A stretch of DNA of 47,250 nucleotides, taken from positions 1 to 47,250 of the forward strand of contig CABXRS010000008.1 of the NCBI GenBank assembly GCA_902514665.1, in the 5' to 3' direction. The position numbers and the translations under genes are program-made. Shown piece by piece: positions 7,462 through 15,808 of this stretch; positions within the stretch are counted from its first letter, which is position 1; every line of letters starts with the position of its first letter. A model generated the notes under the pieces. The model searched no databases. It was not told the origin of the DNA and saw only the letters and a program-made list of their open reading frames with translations. The stretch comes from an uncultured Pelagibacteraceae bacterium. Its GTDB lineage: Bacteria; Pseudomonadota; Alphaproteobacteria; Pelagibacterales; Pelagibacteraceae.

Positions 7462-8820
7462 TTAGCCTTTTACAACTTCTCTTGTGTTTGCATTAAAAGA
7501 CTCTTTAAATGGAATATCAACCACAACTGCGTCAACTGGAACTCCAGCTTTTTCAGAGTATTGCTCAGGCAAATGAACTTTAAATTTGGTACCAATTTTT
7601 CCTTTTGGAAAACCATTTGAATTAAGGGTTCCATCGAATGGCACGTATCCCATTGCAATGTTTTGCCTCTTTTCAGGATGATACCAAGGAGAAGTAATAA
7701 ATCCTACAGGATCACCACCACCTTCAGGAGAAACTAACCAAAAATCGGGTGCATAATCTTCAATGGGTTTCCCACCAAATTCCAAACCAACTAATTGAAG
7801 TTTATAGGGTTTTTTTCCATCTACGAGATCTGCTTTCATTTTTTCTAAAGCTGCTTTACCTACATAATCTCCTTTTTTATTCCACTCTCCTTTTCCAGAT
7901 AAAGAAACCTGATATCCCAGGTTACACTGAAATGGATTATGTTGTTGGTCCATGTCTTGTCCCCAAGAAAGAATACCTGCTTGAATTCTTCGATGGTGTG
8001 CCGGCGCAATAACCATAAGGTTATGTTTTTTTCCTGCCTCAAGAACAGAATTCCACATATCTTCAGCATATAGAGTTGCATTTCTTAAATATATTTCATA
8101 ACCAGCTTCCCCAGAGAAACCAGACTGTGAAATAACACAACTCCTTCCCCCTATATTTGCTTCCGCTAATCCATAAAAAGGCATGTTATCAAAGTCTACT
8201 TGATCTCCACAAAGGTCTTTCATTAAAGCTTTTGATTTAGGTCCTTGAATTTGAACTGGACATGCATCTATCTCCTCTACAGTACAATTAAATCTGCCGT
8301 CTGCATTTACACCTTGCAAATACATTCCAATATCAGAGTCTGACAAAGAAAACCAAAATTCATCTTCAGAAATTCTTAATAGAATTGGATCATTTAGAAC
8401 ACCACCATATGCATTACATAAAATTACATATCTTGCCCTCATTGGAGAAATCTTAGTTGCATCTCTTGTGATTACATAGTCAGTAAATTTTTCTGCGTCT
8501 GGACCCTTTACTCTTATTTGTCTTTCAACAGCAACATTCCACATAGTTACATGATTAACAATCGCATCATATTCTACCATTGCGCCACCATCTTCTGGTT
8601 TTACATAACCCCTTGGATGATAAATACGATTATACACAGTTGCTCTCCAACATCCTGCCTGCATTGATAAATGCCAGTAAGGTGATTTTCTCACTCGTGT
8701 TGAAATTAACATTTCAACTTTTGTTGGCCCACTTTGTCTTAAATTGTATGGTACTTCTCTATCTGATTGATCGACAGAAGTAACATGTTTTAATTTAGTA
8801 TAGTCAAATTCATTAGACAT
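7462..8820 (-). CDS. DmdA/GcvT-like folate-dependent demethylase
   Basis: 452-aa member of the aminomethyltransferase (GcvT) fold family, which moves a methyl or methylene group onto tetrahydrofolate. The stretch MWNVAVERQIRVKGPDAEKF, then the CRD-like TRDATKISPM, LNDPILLRISEDEFWFS, VQIQGPKSKALM, GFSGEAGYEIYL and RIQAGILSWGQDMD follow the order found in the DMSP demethylase DmdA. At 452 aa it is longer than DmdA (about 370) because of an N-terminal extension of about 60 residues and a loop near 340-365. It is therefore a DmdA relative rather than certain DmdA. The start overlaps the MetF-like gene by 8 nt, which ties its product to C1 folate. Substrate is probably a methylated small molecule. 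Confidence 0.8.
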   Translation of the reverse strand: MSNEFDYTKLKHVTSVDQSDREVPYNLRQSGPTKVEMLISTRVRKSPYWHLSMQAGCWRATVYNRIYHPRGYVKPEDGGAMVEYDAIVNHVTMWNVAVERQIRVKGPDAEKFTDYVITRDATKISPMRARYVILCNAYGGVLNDPILLRISEDEFWFSLSDSDIGMYLQGVNADGRFNCTVEEIDACPVQIQGPKSKALMKDLCGDQVDFDNMPFYGLAEANIGGRSCVISQSGFSGEAGYEIYLRNATLYAEDMWNSVLEAGKKHNLMVIAPAHHRRIQAGILSWGQDMDQQHNPFQCNLGYQVSLSGKGEWNKKGDYVGKAALEKMKADLVDGKKPYKLQLVGLEFGGKPIEDYAPDFWLVSPEGGGDPVGFITSPWYHPEKRQNIAMGYVPFDGTLNSNGFPKGKIGTKFKVHLPEQYSEKAGVPVDAVVVDIPFKESFNANTREVVKG

Positions 8821-9541
8821 AACTATTCTCCTTCAACCACTTGTTAGTTTCCTTCAAGCCGCCGAATGTATAAATGTGGAAGTTATCTGTATGCGATTTA
8901 ACTTTCCCAATTAAATCATTAGGGTCTTTAGGTTTCAATAAATCTAACGCCTTAGTAAAATTAGATTTAAGAAAGTTAATAGAATTTTTTGCCCCAACAA
9001 TATTAGCAAACTTGATTAAGCTAGATATTTTTAATGGCCCAGTAATTCCAACATGCACTGGTACGCTTTGTTTAGAAATAAAATCTATAATAGGCTGAGG
9101 ATCAAGTAACCATTGAGTTACAATATAATCAGCATAAGGCTTTTTATCTATCATAGCTTTTTCTAATTCTGAGTCGGATATATCAGGACTCCCCTCAGGA
9201 TGTCCAGCTATTCCTATTTTCATTTTTTCGAAATATCCTGTTTCTAAAAGTTGAAATGAACTGTCAAATTTTCCTGCAGGCTCTCTACCACCACCAATAA
9301 TTAAGACTTGTTTAACTCCACCATCTTTACATCTAGAAACATAATCTTTAAGTTCCTTTTCATCTTGTATTGATCGAGCTGGAAAGTGGGGTACTGGATT
9401 AAATCCTTTTCTAACAAGTTCTGAAGCCTTTTCTGCAGTTTCTTTATAGTCTCCACCAGGTAGCATAGTGATGTAAACATCACTTAATGCAGGGACCACA
9501 TCAACTTCTGTCTTTGGTCCAATTTCTAGAGAAAAATTCAT
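8813..9541 (-). CDS. Methylenetetrahydrofolate reductase-like protein
   Basis: 242-aa TIM-barrel protein of the MetF family, which interconverts methyl- and methylene-tetrahydrofolate using a flavin. Seen are LEIGPKTEVDV at the start, a PVPHFPARSI segment (about 52-61) at the place of the substrate loop, LIIGGGREPAG (81-91), GIAGHPEGSPDI (about 113-124), DYIVTQWLLDPQPII (136-150) and HVGITGPL (162-169). It is shorter than E. coli MetF (about 296). Paired with the demethylase gene, it would oxidise methyl-THF formed by demethylation. Whether it works in that direction or for methionine synthesis is not decided by sequence. Confidence 0.85.
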   Translation of the reverse strand: MNFSLEIGPKTEVDVVPALSDVYITMLPGGDYKETAEKASELVRKGFNPVPHFPARSIQDEKELKDYVSRCKDGGVKQVLIIGGGREPAGKFDSSFQLLETGYFEKMKIGIAGHPEGSPDISDSELEKAMIDKKPYADYIVTQWLLDPQPIIDFISKQSVPVHVGITGPLKISSLIKFANIVGAKNSINFLKSNFTKALDLLKPKDPNDLIGKVKSHTDNFHIYTFGGLKETNKWLKENSYV

Positions 9542-9546
9542 TTTTT

Positions 9547-9560
9547 CAGATCATTATCTG
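9547..9560. promoter_or_regulatory. Short palindrome in the metF-like/Rieske divergent spacer
   Basis: CAGAT-CATT-ATCTG lies 5 bp from the MetF-like start in the 66-bp spacer between divergent transcription units. It could be an operator half-site pair or a leader hairpin; 5-bp arms in AT-rich DNA can also arise by chance. Confidence 0.2.
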
Positions 9561-9607
9561 TTTTCAAAAAGCTGTCAAAGAAATTCATCTATCTATCTTA
9601 ATGAAAT

Positions 9608-10840
9608 TTGTTGCCAAAATTTATGCGAATGATAATTTTTTTTGTGCATCAGAATCTTAAAAATTTACCCTTATCAAAGGTACTTGATATTGAAAAAATC
9701 AACAATGTAGATAAGCCAATAGAAGTGGCAAATGGCTTACCTAATGAGTGTTATACAAATCAAGACTATTTGGCTCACGAAAAGGAAAAAATTTTCTATA
9801 ATAAATGGACAGCAATTGGGGTTGGAAGCTCAATTCCAAAAATTGGAGATGCCAAACCCTACAATCTACTCGGGATTCCTTTGATATTAGTTAGAGACAA
9901 GAACATGGAGGTAAGAGTTTTTCACAATGTCTGTAGCCATAGGGGTTTTAAACTTGTGGATAAGGCCTGCACGTTAAAAAATGTCATTAGATGCCCTTAT
10001 CATTCTTGGGCCTATGATTTTAATGGACAATTAGTTGCAACTCCTCATATTGGTGGCTTAAATAATCATCAGTCTATAAACTTCAATAAAACAAAGAGTA
10101 ATTTAAAAGAAGTTAAAACTAAACTTTGGATGGATATAGTATTTGTAAATATTAATTCGAATGAGTTAGATTTTGACCAGTACATCAAACCCCTCGAAGA
10201 AAGATGGTCAAAATTCATAAATAAAGATGATCAAAGTTTAATCGTAAAATCAGATGACTATGGTTACTTCAGCCTAGAAGTAAAAACCAATTGGAAATTT
10301 GCTATAGAAAATTATTGTGAAAGCTATCATTTGCCAACAATTCATCCTGAACTAAATAAAATATCTAACATTAATGATCATTATCACATTCAAGGTTTAC
10401 CAAATCGATTTGCTGGACAAGGAAGTAAAAAATATGATCAAATTGTTAAAGGTAATAAAATTTTTGATATATTTCCTAATTGGGAAAAAAGTATGTTAAA
10501 AAATTCTGAATACATAGCTCTATTCCCTAATGTTATGATTGGTTTGCATGTAGATCATTTTTATGTCTTTTGGCTAGAACCTTTAGCAATGAATAAAACA
10601 AAAGAACATATGCAAATGTATTATGTTGGAGAAGAGAGTGCAAACGGTGAACAATTAAAAAAAATGAGAAAACAAAATTTAAAATTTTGGAAAGATGTAA
10701 TGTTAGAAGATATAAATGCAGTTGAAGGGATGCAAGAGGGTAGAAATTCACCTGCTTACAATGGAGGAAATTTTTCACCAATAATGGATCAACCAACTCA
10801 TCAATTTCATAAATGGGTAGCTCAGAATTTAATAGGATAA
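9608..10840 (+). CDS. Rieske non-heme iron oxygenase, alpha subunit
   Basis: Terminal oxygenase with an N-terminal Rieske domain and a C-terminal mononuclear-iron domain. Rieske ligands are C109, H111 in NVCSHRGF and C129, H132 in RCPYHSW. Mononuclear iron ligands are H241 and H246 in ENYCESYHLPTIHPEL, with D368 in LEDINAVEGMQ as the probable third ligand. Numbering uses the TTG at 9608; the homologous core begins near residue 22, so ATG at 9629 (403 aa) is at least as likely a start. The family includes ring hydroxylases and the N-demethylases of glycine betaine, stachydrine and carnitine. The folate and dimethylglycine genes nearby favour a betaine-type substrate. No reductase partner is adjacent. 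Confidence 0.9.
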   Translation: MLPKFMRMIIFFVHQNLKNLPLSKVLDIEKINNVDKPIEVANGLPNECYTNQDYLAHEKEKIFYNKWTAIGVGSSIPKIGDAKPYNLLGIPLILVRDKNMEVRVFHNVCSHRGFKLVDKACTLKNVIRCPYHSWAYDFNGQLVATPHIGGLNNHQSINFNKTKSNLKEVKTKLWMDIVFVNINSNELDFDQYIKPLEERWSKFINKDDQSLIVKSDDYGYFSLEVKTNWKFAIENYCESYHLPTIHPELNKISNINDHYHIQGLPNRFAGQGSKKYDQIVKGNKIFDIFPNWEKSMLKNSEYIALFPNVMIGLHVDHFYVFWLEPLAMNKTKEHMQMYYVGEESANGEQLKKMRKQNLKFWKDVMLEDINAVEGMQEGRNSPAYNGGNFSPIMDQPTHQFHKWVAQNLIG

Positions 10841-10846
10841 AATTTT

Positions 10847-11473
10847 ATGGCACTAAAAGATGTGGGTAATAAAGTTCCAATTTACAAACTTAAGACTACA
10901 GAAGAAGTAATGAGGTATTATGATGAGTGGGGAGAAGAAGATAAATATAATAGAGATATGGTTGACTGGAACTATACAGGTCCCAAAGAAACTGTTGAAG
11001 TAATAAAAAAATATCTAGTTAATAAAGATGCACTTTTTTTTGATGCAGGATGTGGAACTGGATTAGTAGGATTAGAACTTAGTAAATTTGGTTATAAAAA
11101 CTTTCATGGTGCTGATCTTTCACAAAAGTTATTAGACACAGTACCAAAAAATTTATATCAAAAATTATTTAAGATTGATTTAAACAAACGTATTGGATTA
11201 AGTGATAATCTTTATGATAGTGTTATGTGTGTTGGAACTTTTACGTTTGGACACGTGAAATCTGATGCATTAGATGAGTTTGTAAGAATAACAAAACCTG
11301 GTGGTTTAATTTGTTTTACAATTAACGAAGGAATTTATAAAGACTATGGTTTTGATAAAAAAATTTTAGATTTAAAAGCAAACAACAAATGGTCAGAAAT
11401 GGAATTTTTTAAATCTGATTATATAGCGAGTAAAGATGTAAATGCTTGGCTAGGATTATATAAAGTAAAATGA
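10847..11473 (+). CDS. Class I SAM-dependent methyltransferase
   Basis: 208-aa soluble protein with a Rossmann-fold methyltransferase core: motif I LFFDAGCGTGLVGLEL (63-78), the acidic end of strand 2 at HGADLS (87-92), and a motif IV-like CVGTFTFGHV (about 127-136) followed by PGGLICFTI. It begins 6 bp after the Rieske gene and its end overlaps the kinase-like gene by 4 nt, so it belongs to the same transcript. Acceptor substrate unknown; small-molecule N- or O-methylation is plausible. Confidence 0.9.
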   Translation: MALKDVGNKVPIYKLKTTEEVMRYYDEWGEEDKYNRDMVDWNYTGPKETVEVIKKYLVNKDALFFDAGCGTGLVGLELSKFGYKNFHGADLSQKLLDTVPKNLYQKLFKIDLNKRIGLSDNLYDSVMCVGTFTFGHVKSDALDEFVRITKPGGLICFTINEGIYKDYGFDKKILDLKANNKWSEMEFFKSDYIASKDVNAWLGLYKVK

Positions 11474-11880
11474 AAATAATTTTGGTAATGGGATTACCTG
11501 GTGCAGGTAAAACAACTTTAGCAAATGAAATAGCGCCGTATTTGAATGCTAAAAGATTAAATGCTGACGAAGTAAGAAAAGCAGCAGATGATTGGGATTT
11601 CTCAAAAGAAGGAAGGATTAGACAAGCAAAAAGAATGGCTGAGTTCGCCCTAAAGTTAAAGAGTGACGGTCATTATGTTATTGCAGATTTCATAGCACCG
11701 ACTCCAGAGGCAAGAAGCTTATTCCCAGCAGATTTCATAATTTGGGTAGATACAATTAAAGAAGGACGATTTGACGATACAAATCGAATGTTTGTAAAGC
11801 CAAAAATATTTGATTACCATGTTACTACTCAAGATGCTAAAAATTGGGCTTCAAAAATCATTAAGGAGATCAAAAAATGA
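11470..11880 (+). CDS. Small P-loop kinase, APS-kinase-like
   Basis: 136-aa P-loop protein with Walker A GLPGAGKTT (8-16), an NADEVRK segment (31-37) where APS kinases have GDNVR, RIRQAKRMAEFALKLKSDGH (49-68) and IADFIAPTPEARS (71-83) matching the ISP-x-x-x-R region of APS kinase. It lacks the C-terminal third of a true APS kinase (about 200 aa) and the canonical GDN is changed, so sulfate activation is unlikely. It is overlapped by 4 nt on both sides, by the methyltransferase gene and by the nucleotidyltransferase gene. I infer a small-molecule kinase whose product the next enzyme may use. Confidence 0.8.
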   Translation: MKIILVMGLPGAGKTTLANEIAPYLNAKRLNADEVRKAADDWDFSKEGRIRQAKRMAEFALKLKSDGHYVIADFIAPTPEARSLFPADFIIWVDTIKEGRFDDTNRMFVKPKIFDYHVTTQDAKNWASKIIKEIKK

Positions 11881-12251
11881 CACACAAATGGGATAATAAA
11901 AAACCAACTGCGCAAATGCTTGGAAGATGGCAACCATTTCATGACGGTCATTATACTTTATTTAAGGAAATTATTAAAAAAACAGGTCAAGTTTGTATTC
12001 AAATAAGAGATGTACAGGGTGTAGATGACAATCCATTTGATTTTGAGACAGTGAAAAAAAATATAGAAGATAGATTAAACCCAGAATTTGAAGGTAGGTT
12101 TAAAATTATGGTAGTGCCAAATATTACCAATATTTGTTATGGCAGAGGAGTTGGATATAAAATGGAGGAAATAGTATTGGATGAAGAAACGCAAAAAATT
12201 TCAGCGACAAAAATTAGAGCCAAAATGAGAGAAGAGGGCAAACTAAAATAG
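11877..12251 (+). CDS. HxGH-type nucleotidyltransferase
   Basis: 124-aa protein of the cytidylyltransferase/NMN-adenylyltransferase fold. It has GRWQPFHDGHYTLF (16-29) with the HxGH nucleotide-binding signature (H22, H25) and ISATKIR (108-114), which matches the ISATxIR phosphate-binding motif of the family. It is shorter than NadD/NadM (about 170-210 aa) and than choline-phosphate cytidylyltransferases. The 4-nt overlap with the kinase-like gene suggests that one enzyme phosphorylates and this one adds AMP or CMP to the same compound. The compound is unknown. Confidence 0.82.
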   Translation: MTHKWDNKKPTAQMLGRWQPFHDGHYTLFKEIIKKTGQVCIQIRDVQGVDDNPFDFETVKKNIEDRLNPEFEGRFKIMVVPNITNICYGRGVGYKMEEIVLDEETQKISATKIRAKMREEGKLK

Positions 12252-12256
12252 CTATA

Positions 12257-13036
12257 ATGACCAGTAATATTAAAATTATAAAAATTAATAGTGAAATTTC
12301 GTCAATAATACTTAATGAACCAAAAACTTATAATTCATTATCATTTAAAAATCTTACCGACTTATTAAAAGTATTAAAAAAATTAGATGCTGACAATAAA
12401 GTCAAAGTTATAATAATAGAAGGCTCAGGCAAAGGGTTTAGTGCAGGTCATAATTTAAAAGAGGTAAAAGGATTAAAAAAAAGAGATAGATATCAAAAAC
12501 TTTTTAATCTTTGCTCAAAAGTTATGCTTCAGATTGTAGAAGGTAGAAAACCTGTGATCGCAAAAGTTCATGGTGCTGCATTTGCAGCTGGTTGTCAGTT
12601 AGTAGCCAGTTGTGATCTAGCGTATAGTACAAAAGATTCTTTATTTGCAACTCCAGGAGTAAATATCGGATTATTTTGCAGTACACCTATGGTCGCTGTA
12701 AGTAGGAAAATTAATCGAAAGCCTATGATGAAAATGTTGTTAACTGGCGAGCCAATAAAAGCAAATTATGCAAAAGAAATAGGATTAATAAATGACTGCT
12801 TCTCAAAACAAAAACTAAAGAGAGAAGTACTTAGTATTGCAAAAAAAATAGCATCTAAATCTAATTTAACAATAAAGATAGGTAAACAAACTTTTTACAA
12901 ACAATTAGAGATGCCTTTAAGAAAAGCATATACACACACAAGTAAAATGATGACTGTTAACATGATGGCAATGGATGCTAAAGAAGGTATTTCAGCTTTT
13001 TTAGAAAAAAGGAAACCTGTCTGGAAAAACAAATAA
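12257..13036 (+). CDS. Enoyl-CoA hydratase/isomerase family protein
   Basis: 259-aa crotonase-fold enzyme. It has the oxyanion-hole regions GKGFSAGHNLKEV (54-66) and HGAAFAAGCQLVASCDL (about 104-120), and the ATPGVNIGLFCS stretch (about 131-142). The first catalytic Glu of true hydratases lies near 125 in other members; here that area reads LAYSTKDSLFATPGV, so the activity could be hydratase, isomerase or another crotonase reaction. The gene begins 5 bp after the nucleotidyltransferase stop and shares one base with the following small gene. Confidence 0.85.
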   Translation: MTSNIKIIKINSEISSIILNEPKTYNSLSFKNLTDLLKVLKKLDADNKVKVIIIEGSGKGFSAGHNLKEVKGLKKRDRYQKLFNLCSKVMLQIVEGRKPVIAKVHGAAFAAGCQLVASCDLAYSTKDSLFATPGVNIGLFCSTPMVAVSRKINRKPMMKMLLTGEPIKANYAKEIGLINDCFSKQKLKREVLSIAKKIASKSNLTIKIGKQTFYKQLEMPLRKAYTHTSKMMTVNMMAMDAKEGISAFLEKRKPVWKNK

Positions 13037-13233
13037 TGATGAATAAAAAAAATTTTTTCATCATAATCTTAATAATTTTTGGAATGTTTATAGTTTTTAA
13101 TTTTAATGATTATAACACTAAAAGAGCTGTGGATGCGTGTTTAGCTGCGAGCCAAAAATTGTCTGAAACTAAAATTACCGACTTAGATGAGGCAAAGAAA
13201 TTTTGCGAAGAACAAATCAAAAGTGATAAATAA
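13036..13233 (+). CDS. 65-aa membrane-anchored small protein
   Basis: Begins in a TAATG overlap with the enoyl-CoA hydratase stop. An N-terminal hydrophobic segment (about 6-23) follows two or three lysines, then a soluble part with two cysteines, CLAASQKLSE and FCEEQIKSDK. The cysteine spacing suggests an exported disulfide or lipid-free periplasmic tail. No family recognised. Confidence 0.65.
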   Translation: MMNKKNFFIIILIIFGMFIVFNFNDYNTKRAVDACLAASQKLSETKITDLDEAKKFCEEQIKSDK

Positions 13234-13235
13234 TT

Positions 13236-13670
13236 ATGAGTCAGATCAAAGATATTCTCTCAAAATATAAAACTATTGCTATGATAGGAGTTAGTAATGA
13301 TCAAACTAAACCATCTACTATTGTGATGAAGTATATGCAGAAATATGGATATAAAGTCTTTCCAGTTAACCCATCTGCTAAAGGTCAGAAAATTTTGGGC
13401 GAAGAGGTATACGCAAAAATAACAGATATAAAAAAAAATATAGATATTGTTGATGTATTTAGACCCTCTAGAGAAGTATTTGCAATTGCAGAGGACACTG
13501 TGAAAATTGGTGCTAAGGTTTTATGGTTGCAACTTGGAATACGTGACGAAAATGCAAAAGAGTTAGTTGAAAAAAATCATATAGGATATGTTGAAAATAA
13601 ATGTACCAAAATGGAATATCAAAAACATTTCTTAAAAGTAAGACAAGCCTTTCCAGTTCTTAGTGATTAA
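13236..13670 (+). CDS. CoA-binding domain protein (YccU-like)
   Basis: 144-aa single Rossmann domain of the CoA-binding type also found in succinyl-CoA synthetase alpha. Motifs are IAMIGVSNDQTKPS (14-27), YKVFPVNPSAKGQKILGE (39-56), IDIVDVFRPSREV (69-81) and LWLQLGIRD (93-101). Family members are YccU-like proteins whose function is not firmly known. It overlaps the transporter gene downstream by one base. Confidence 0.9.
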   Translation: MSQIKDILSKYKTIAMIGVSNDQTKPSTIVMKYMQKYGYKVFPVNPSAKGQKILGEEVYAKITDIKKNIDIVDVFRPSREVFAIAEDTVKIGAKVLWLQLGIRDENAKELVEKNHIGYVENKCTKMEYQKHFLKVRQAFPVLSD

Positions 13671-15280
13671 TGAACAAAATATTAAAATTTTTAGATAGCA
13701 CTTTCTTAGATTTAGGACGAGAATTTAAGTGGACTTATCTTCCACCATTAATGGTATATATGGCTGCAGGTATTTCAGGTTTAACTGGAATAGTTGGAAC
13801 TTTCTTCGTTAAAGATTATTTAAATTTATCAGCTGCATTTCTTGCAGGACTTGGATTTTGGGCAGGGATTCCTTGGGCATTAAAAATGCCTTTAGGACAT
13901 CTTGTTGATCTTATATGGGAAAGAAAAAACTATATGGTTTATTTAGGGGCCAGCCTAATAGCCTTAAGCTTGATGATTATGTATGGGTTAATTATTCATA
14001 CAGAAACTATGTCAGAAATATTTTCTGTCGAAACTTGGTTTGTAATAAGTGTCATTTTAGCTCCGGTTGGATATGTCGTTCAGGATGTAGTTGCAGATGC
14101 AATGACTGTTGAAGCAGTTCCCTTATCAGATGAAGAGGGAACAGATTATAGTAAAGATCAAGTAAAAATAATGCATACCACGATGCAAACTCTTGGTCGT
14201 TTTGCAATAATAGGTGGAACAGTTCTTGTGGCATTAGTAAATGTCATTTTATTTAGAGATGTCGAAAGTTTAGAGCAATCAGAAAAAATAAATTTATATG
14301 GAACAATTTATTTATATGCTCTTGTAATACCCCTCGTTTCGATCTTTGGTGTAATTTTAGCAAATTACTTAAGACAAAAAAAAATCAATATTATGAAGTC
14401 TCAAGGATTAGAATTTAAGGAAGAAAGAGGAAATGAAAAAACAGAGATAAACTGGTGGATTTTAGGTGGTAGTTTAGTTTTTGTAATTTTCACACTCTCG
14501 GTAGGATCTTTTAACGTCCCATTTGCACAAGAGATTGTTTTTATAGGCTCAGTAATAATTATTTTATTTTTAATGTTTAAACTTATTACAGAACTACCTC
14601 AGGAATTAAGATTAACAATAGTTGGTACAGCTGTAATTATATTTATTTTTAGAGCAATGCCAGGACCTGGACCAGGTTTAACTTGGTTTGAAATTGATCA
14701 ACTTGGATTTAATGAACAGTTTTTTTCAATTTTATCATTACTTGCATCAATTTTAACTTTAGCAGGGATTGTTTTGTTAAGACCATTTATGGCAAAAAAT
14801 TCAATTGCCAAAATAATTGTTGTTTTAAGTATTGCAGGTGCAATTTTATTTTTACCAAGTGTTGGAATGTACTATGGCTTTCATAATTGGACATCCTCAT
14901 TAACTGGAGGAGTGGTTGACGCTAAGTTTATTGCTTTAATTAATACAGCTCTTGAATCTCCTTTGGGTCAAGTATCAATGATACCATTACTTGCTTGGAT
15001 AGCAAAAAATGCTCCATCTCATTTAAAAGCAACTTTTTTTGCAGTTTTTGCCTCCTTCACCAACCTTGCATTATCAGCAAGTGCGTTAGGAACGAAATAT
15101 TTAAATGAAATATTTATAGTTACTAGAGAAGTTAAGGATAAAGTAAGTGGTGAAATCCAAACAACAGCTGATTACTCTGAACTTGGGATTTTATTAATTG
15201 TTGTGACACTTTTGACATTAATTCTTCCAATATTTTTTGTATTTATAGTAAATAATAGTAAATACAAAACTTCAGAATAA
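13670..15280 (+). CDS. BT1-family folate/biopterin transporter
   Basis: 536-aa polytopic inner-membrane protein with about 12 hydrophobic segments. The signature of the folate-biopterin transporter (FBT/BT1) branch of the MFS is visible: LKMPLGHLVDLIWERKNYM (67-85) and VGYVVQDVVADAMTVEAVP (about 132-150). The C-terminal part has a hydrophilic loop between 495 and 510. Such carriers in alphaproteobacteria are poorly tested, but folate or pterin substrates fit the neighbouring folate-linked demethylases. Start overlaps the CoA-binding gene stop by one base. Confidence 0.8.
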   Translation: MNKILKFLDSTFLDLGREFKWTYLPPLMVYMAAGISGLTGIVGTFFVKDYLNLSAAFLAGLGFWAGIPWALKMPLGHLVDLIWERKNYMVYLGASLIALSLMIMYGLIIHTETMSEIFSVETWFVISVILAPVGYVVQDVVADAMTVEAVPLSDEEGTDYSKDQVKIMHTTMQTLGRFAIIGGTVLVALVNVILFRDVESLEQSEKINLYGTIYLYALVIPLVSIFGVILANYLRQKKINIMKSQGLEFKEERGNEKTEINWWILGGSLVFVIFTLSVGSFNVPFAQEIVFIGSVIIILFLMFKLITELPQELRLTIVGTAVIIFIFRAMPGPGPGLTWFEIDQLGFNEQFFSILSLLASILTLAGIVLLRPFMAKNSIAKIIVVLSIAGAILFLPSVGMYYGFHNWTSSLTGGVVDAKFIALINTALESPLGQVSMIPLLAWIAKNAPSHLKATFFAVFASFTNLALSASALGTKYLNEIFIVTREVKDKVSGEIQTTADYSELGILLIVVTLLTLILPIFFVFIVNNSKYKTSE

Positions 15281-15291
15281 ATACTTCTCAA

Positions 15292-15753
15292 ATGAAAAAT
15301 ATTTTTAAAATACTAATCTTACTTTTAATAACTACCTCTTTTTCAAAAGCTGAATTACTTAATCCAAGTAGTGCTATTACTCCAAAAGAAGTGGTAAAAA
15401 TTCAACTAAGTGGGTTGCAACAAAACGATCTTGAATTTAAGGATAGTGGTATTGAGCAAACATGGAATTTTGCTCATCCTAATAATAAGAGGGTTACAGG
15501 ACCTTTAAATAATTTTAAAAGGATGATTAAAGGTGCCTCTTATCAAATGATGATTGATCATTTAAGTCATACAATCACTGAGGTTGGTGGTAGTAATAAA
15601 TCGGTTCAATTTGAGGTAATAATACTTGATAAGAATAAAATTTATCACAAATTCAATTGGCAAGTTGAAAAATACACTGAAGAAGGATCATTAAAAGATT
15701 GTTGGCTAACCACAATGGTATCAAGCCCTATTCCTCTTGGAAGCTCAATTTGA
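15292..15753 (+). CDS. Secreted DUF4864 family protein
   Basis: 153 aa with a clear Sec signal peptide (hydrophobic 4-15, likely cleavage after about residue 20, SFSKA). The mature part has ITPKEVVKIQLSGLQQND and GIEQTWNFAHPNNKRVTGPL, which matches DUF4864 as I remember it, a small SnoaL/NTF2-like periplasmic family. It follows the transporter by 11 nt and is the last gene before the DMGDH unit. Confidence 0.8.
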   Translation: MKNIFKILILLLITTSFSKAELLNPSSAITPKEVVKIQLSGLQQNDLEFKDSGIEQTWNFAHPNNKRVTGPLNNFKRMIKGASYQMMIDHLSHTITEVGGSNKSVQFEVIILDKNKIYHKFNWQVEKYTEEGSLKDCWLTTMVSSPIPLGSSI

Positions 15754-15761
15754 TTATTAAC

Positions 15762-15795
15762 CTAAATTTTTGTTTCGTAATAATTAAAAATTTAG
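15762..15795 (+). promoter_or_regulatory. Hairpin just upstream of the dmgdh-like ribosome site
   Basis: CTAAATTTTT (15762-15771) and AAAAATTTAG (15786-15795) form a perfect 10-bp stem with a 14-nt loop. It ends one base before the AGGAG at 15797-15801. It could be a 3' end for the upstream gene or tune access to the ribosome site; AT-only stems are weak, so the role is uncertain. Confidence 0.4.
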
Positions 15796-15808
15796 TAGGA
15801 GTCTGATA

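Noticed and set aside
7462..8820. Firm assignment as dmdA
   Set aside because: Motif order agrees, but the extension, extra loop and MetF partner leave LigM/DesA-like or new substrates open.
9601..9660. 19-aa upstream ORF overlapping the Rieske start
   Set aside because: An ATG frame exists but has no ribosome site or recognisable sequence; most likely chance.
11470..11880. True adenylylsulfate kinase (cysC)
   Set aside because: The protein is too short, lacks the GDN motif, and no sulfate-activation genes are near.
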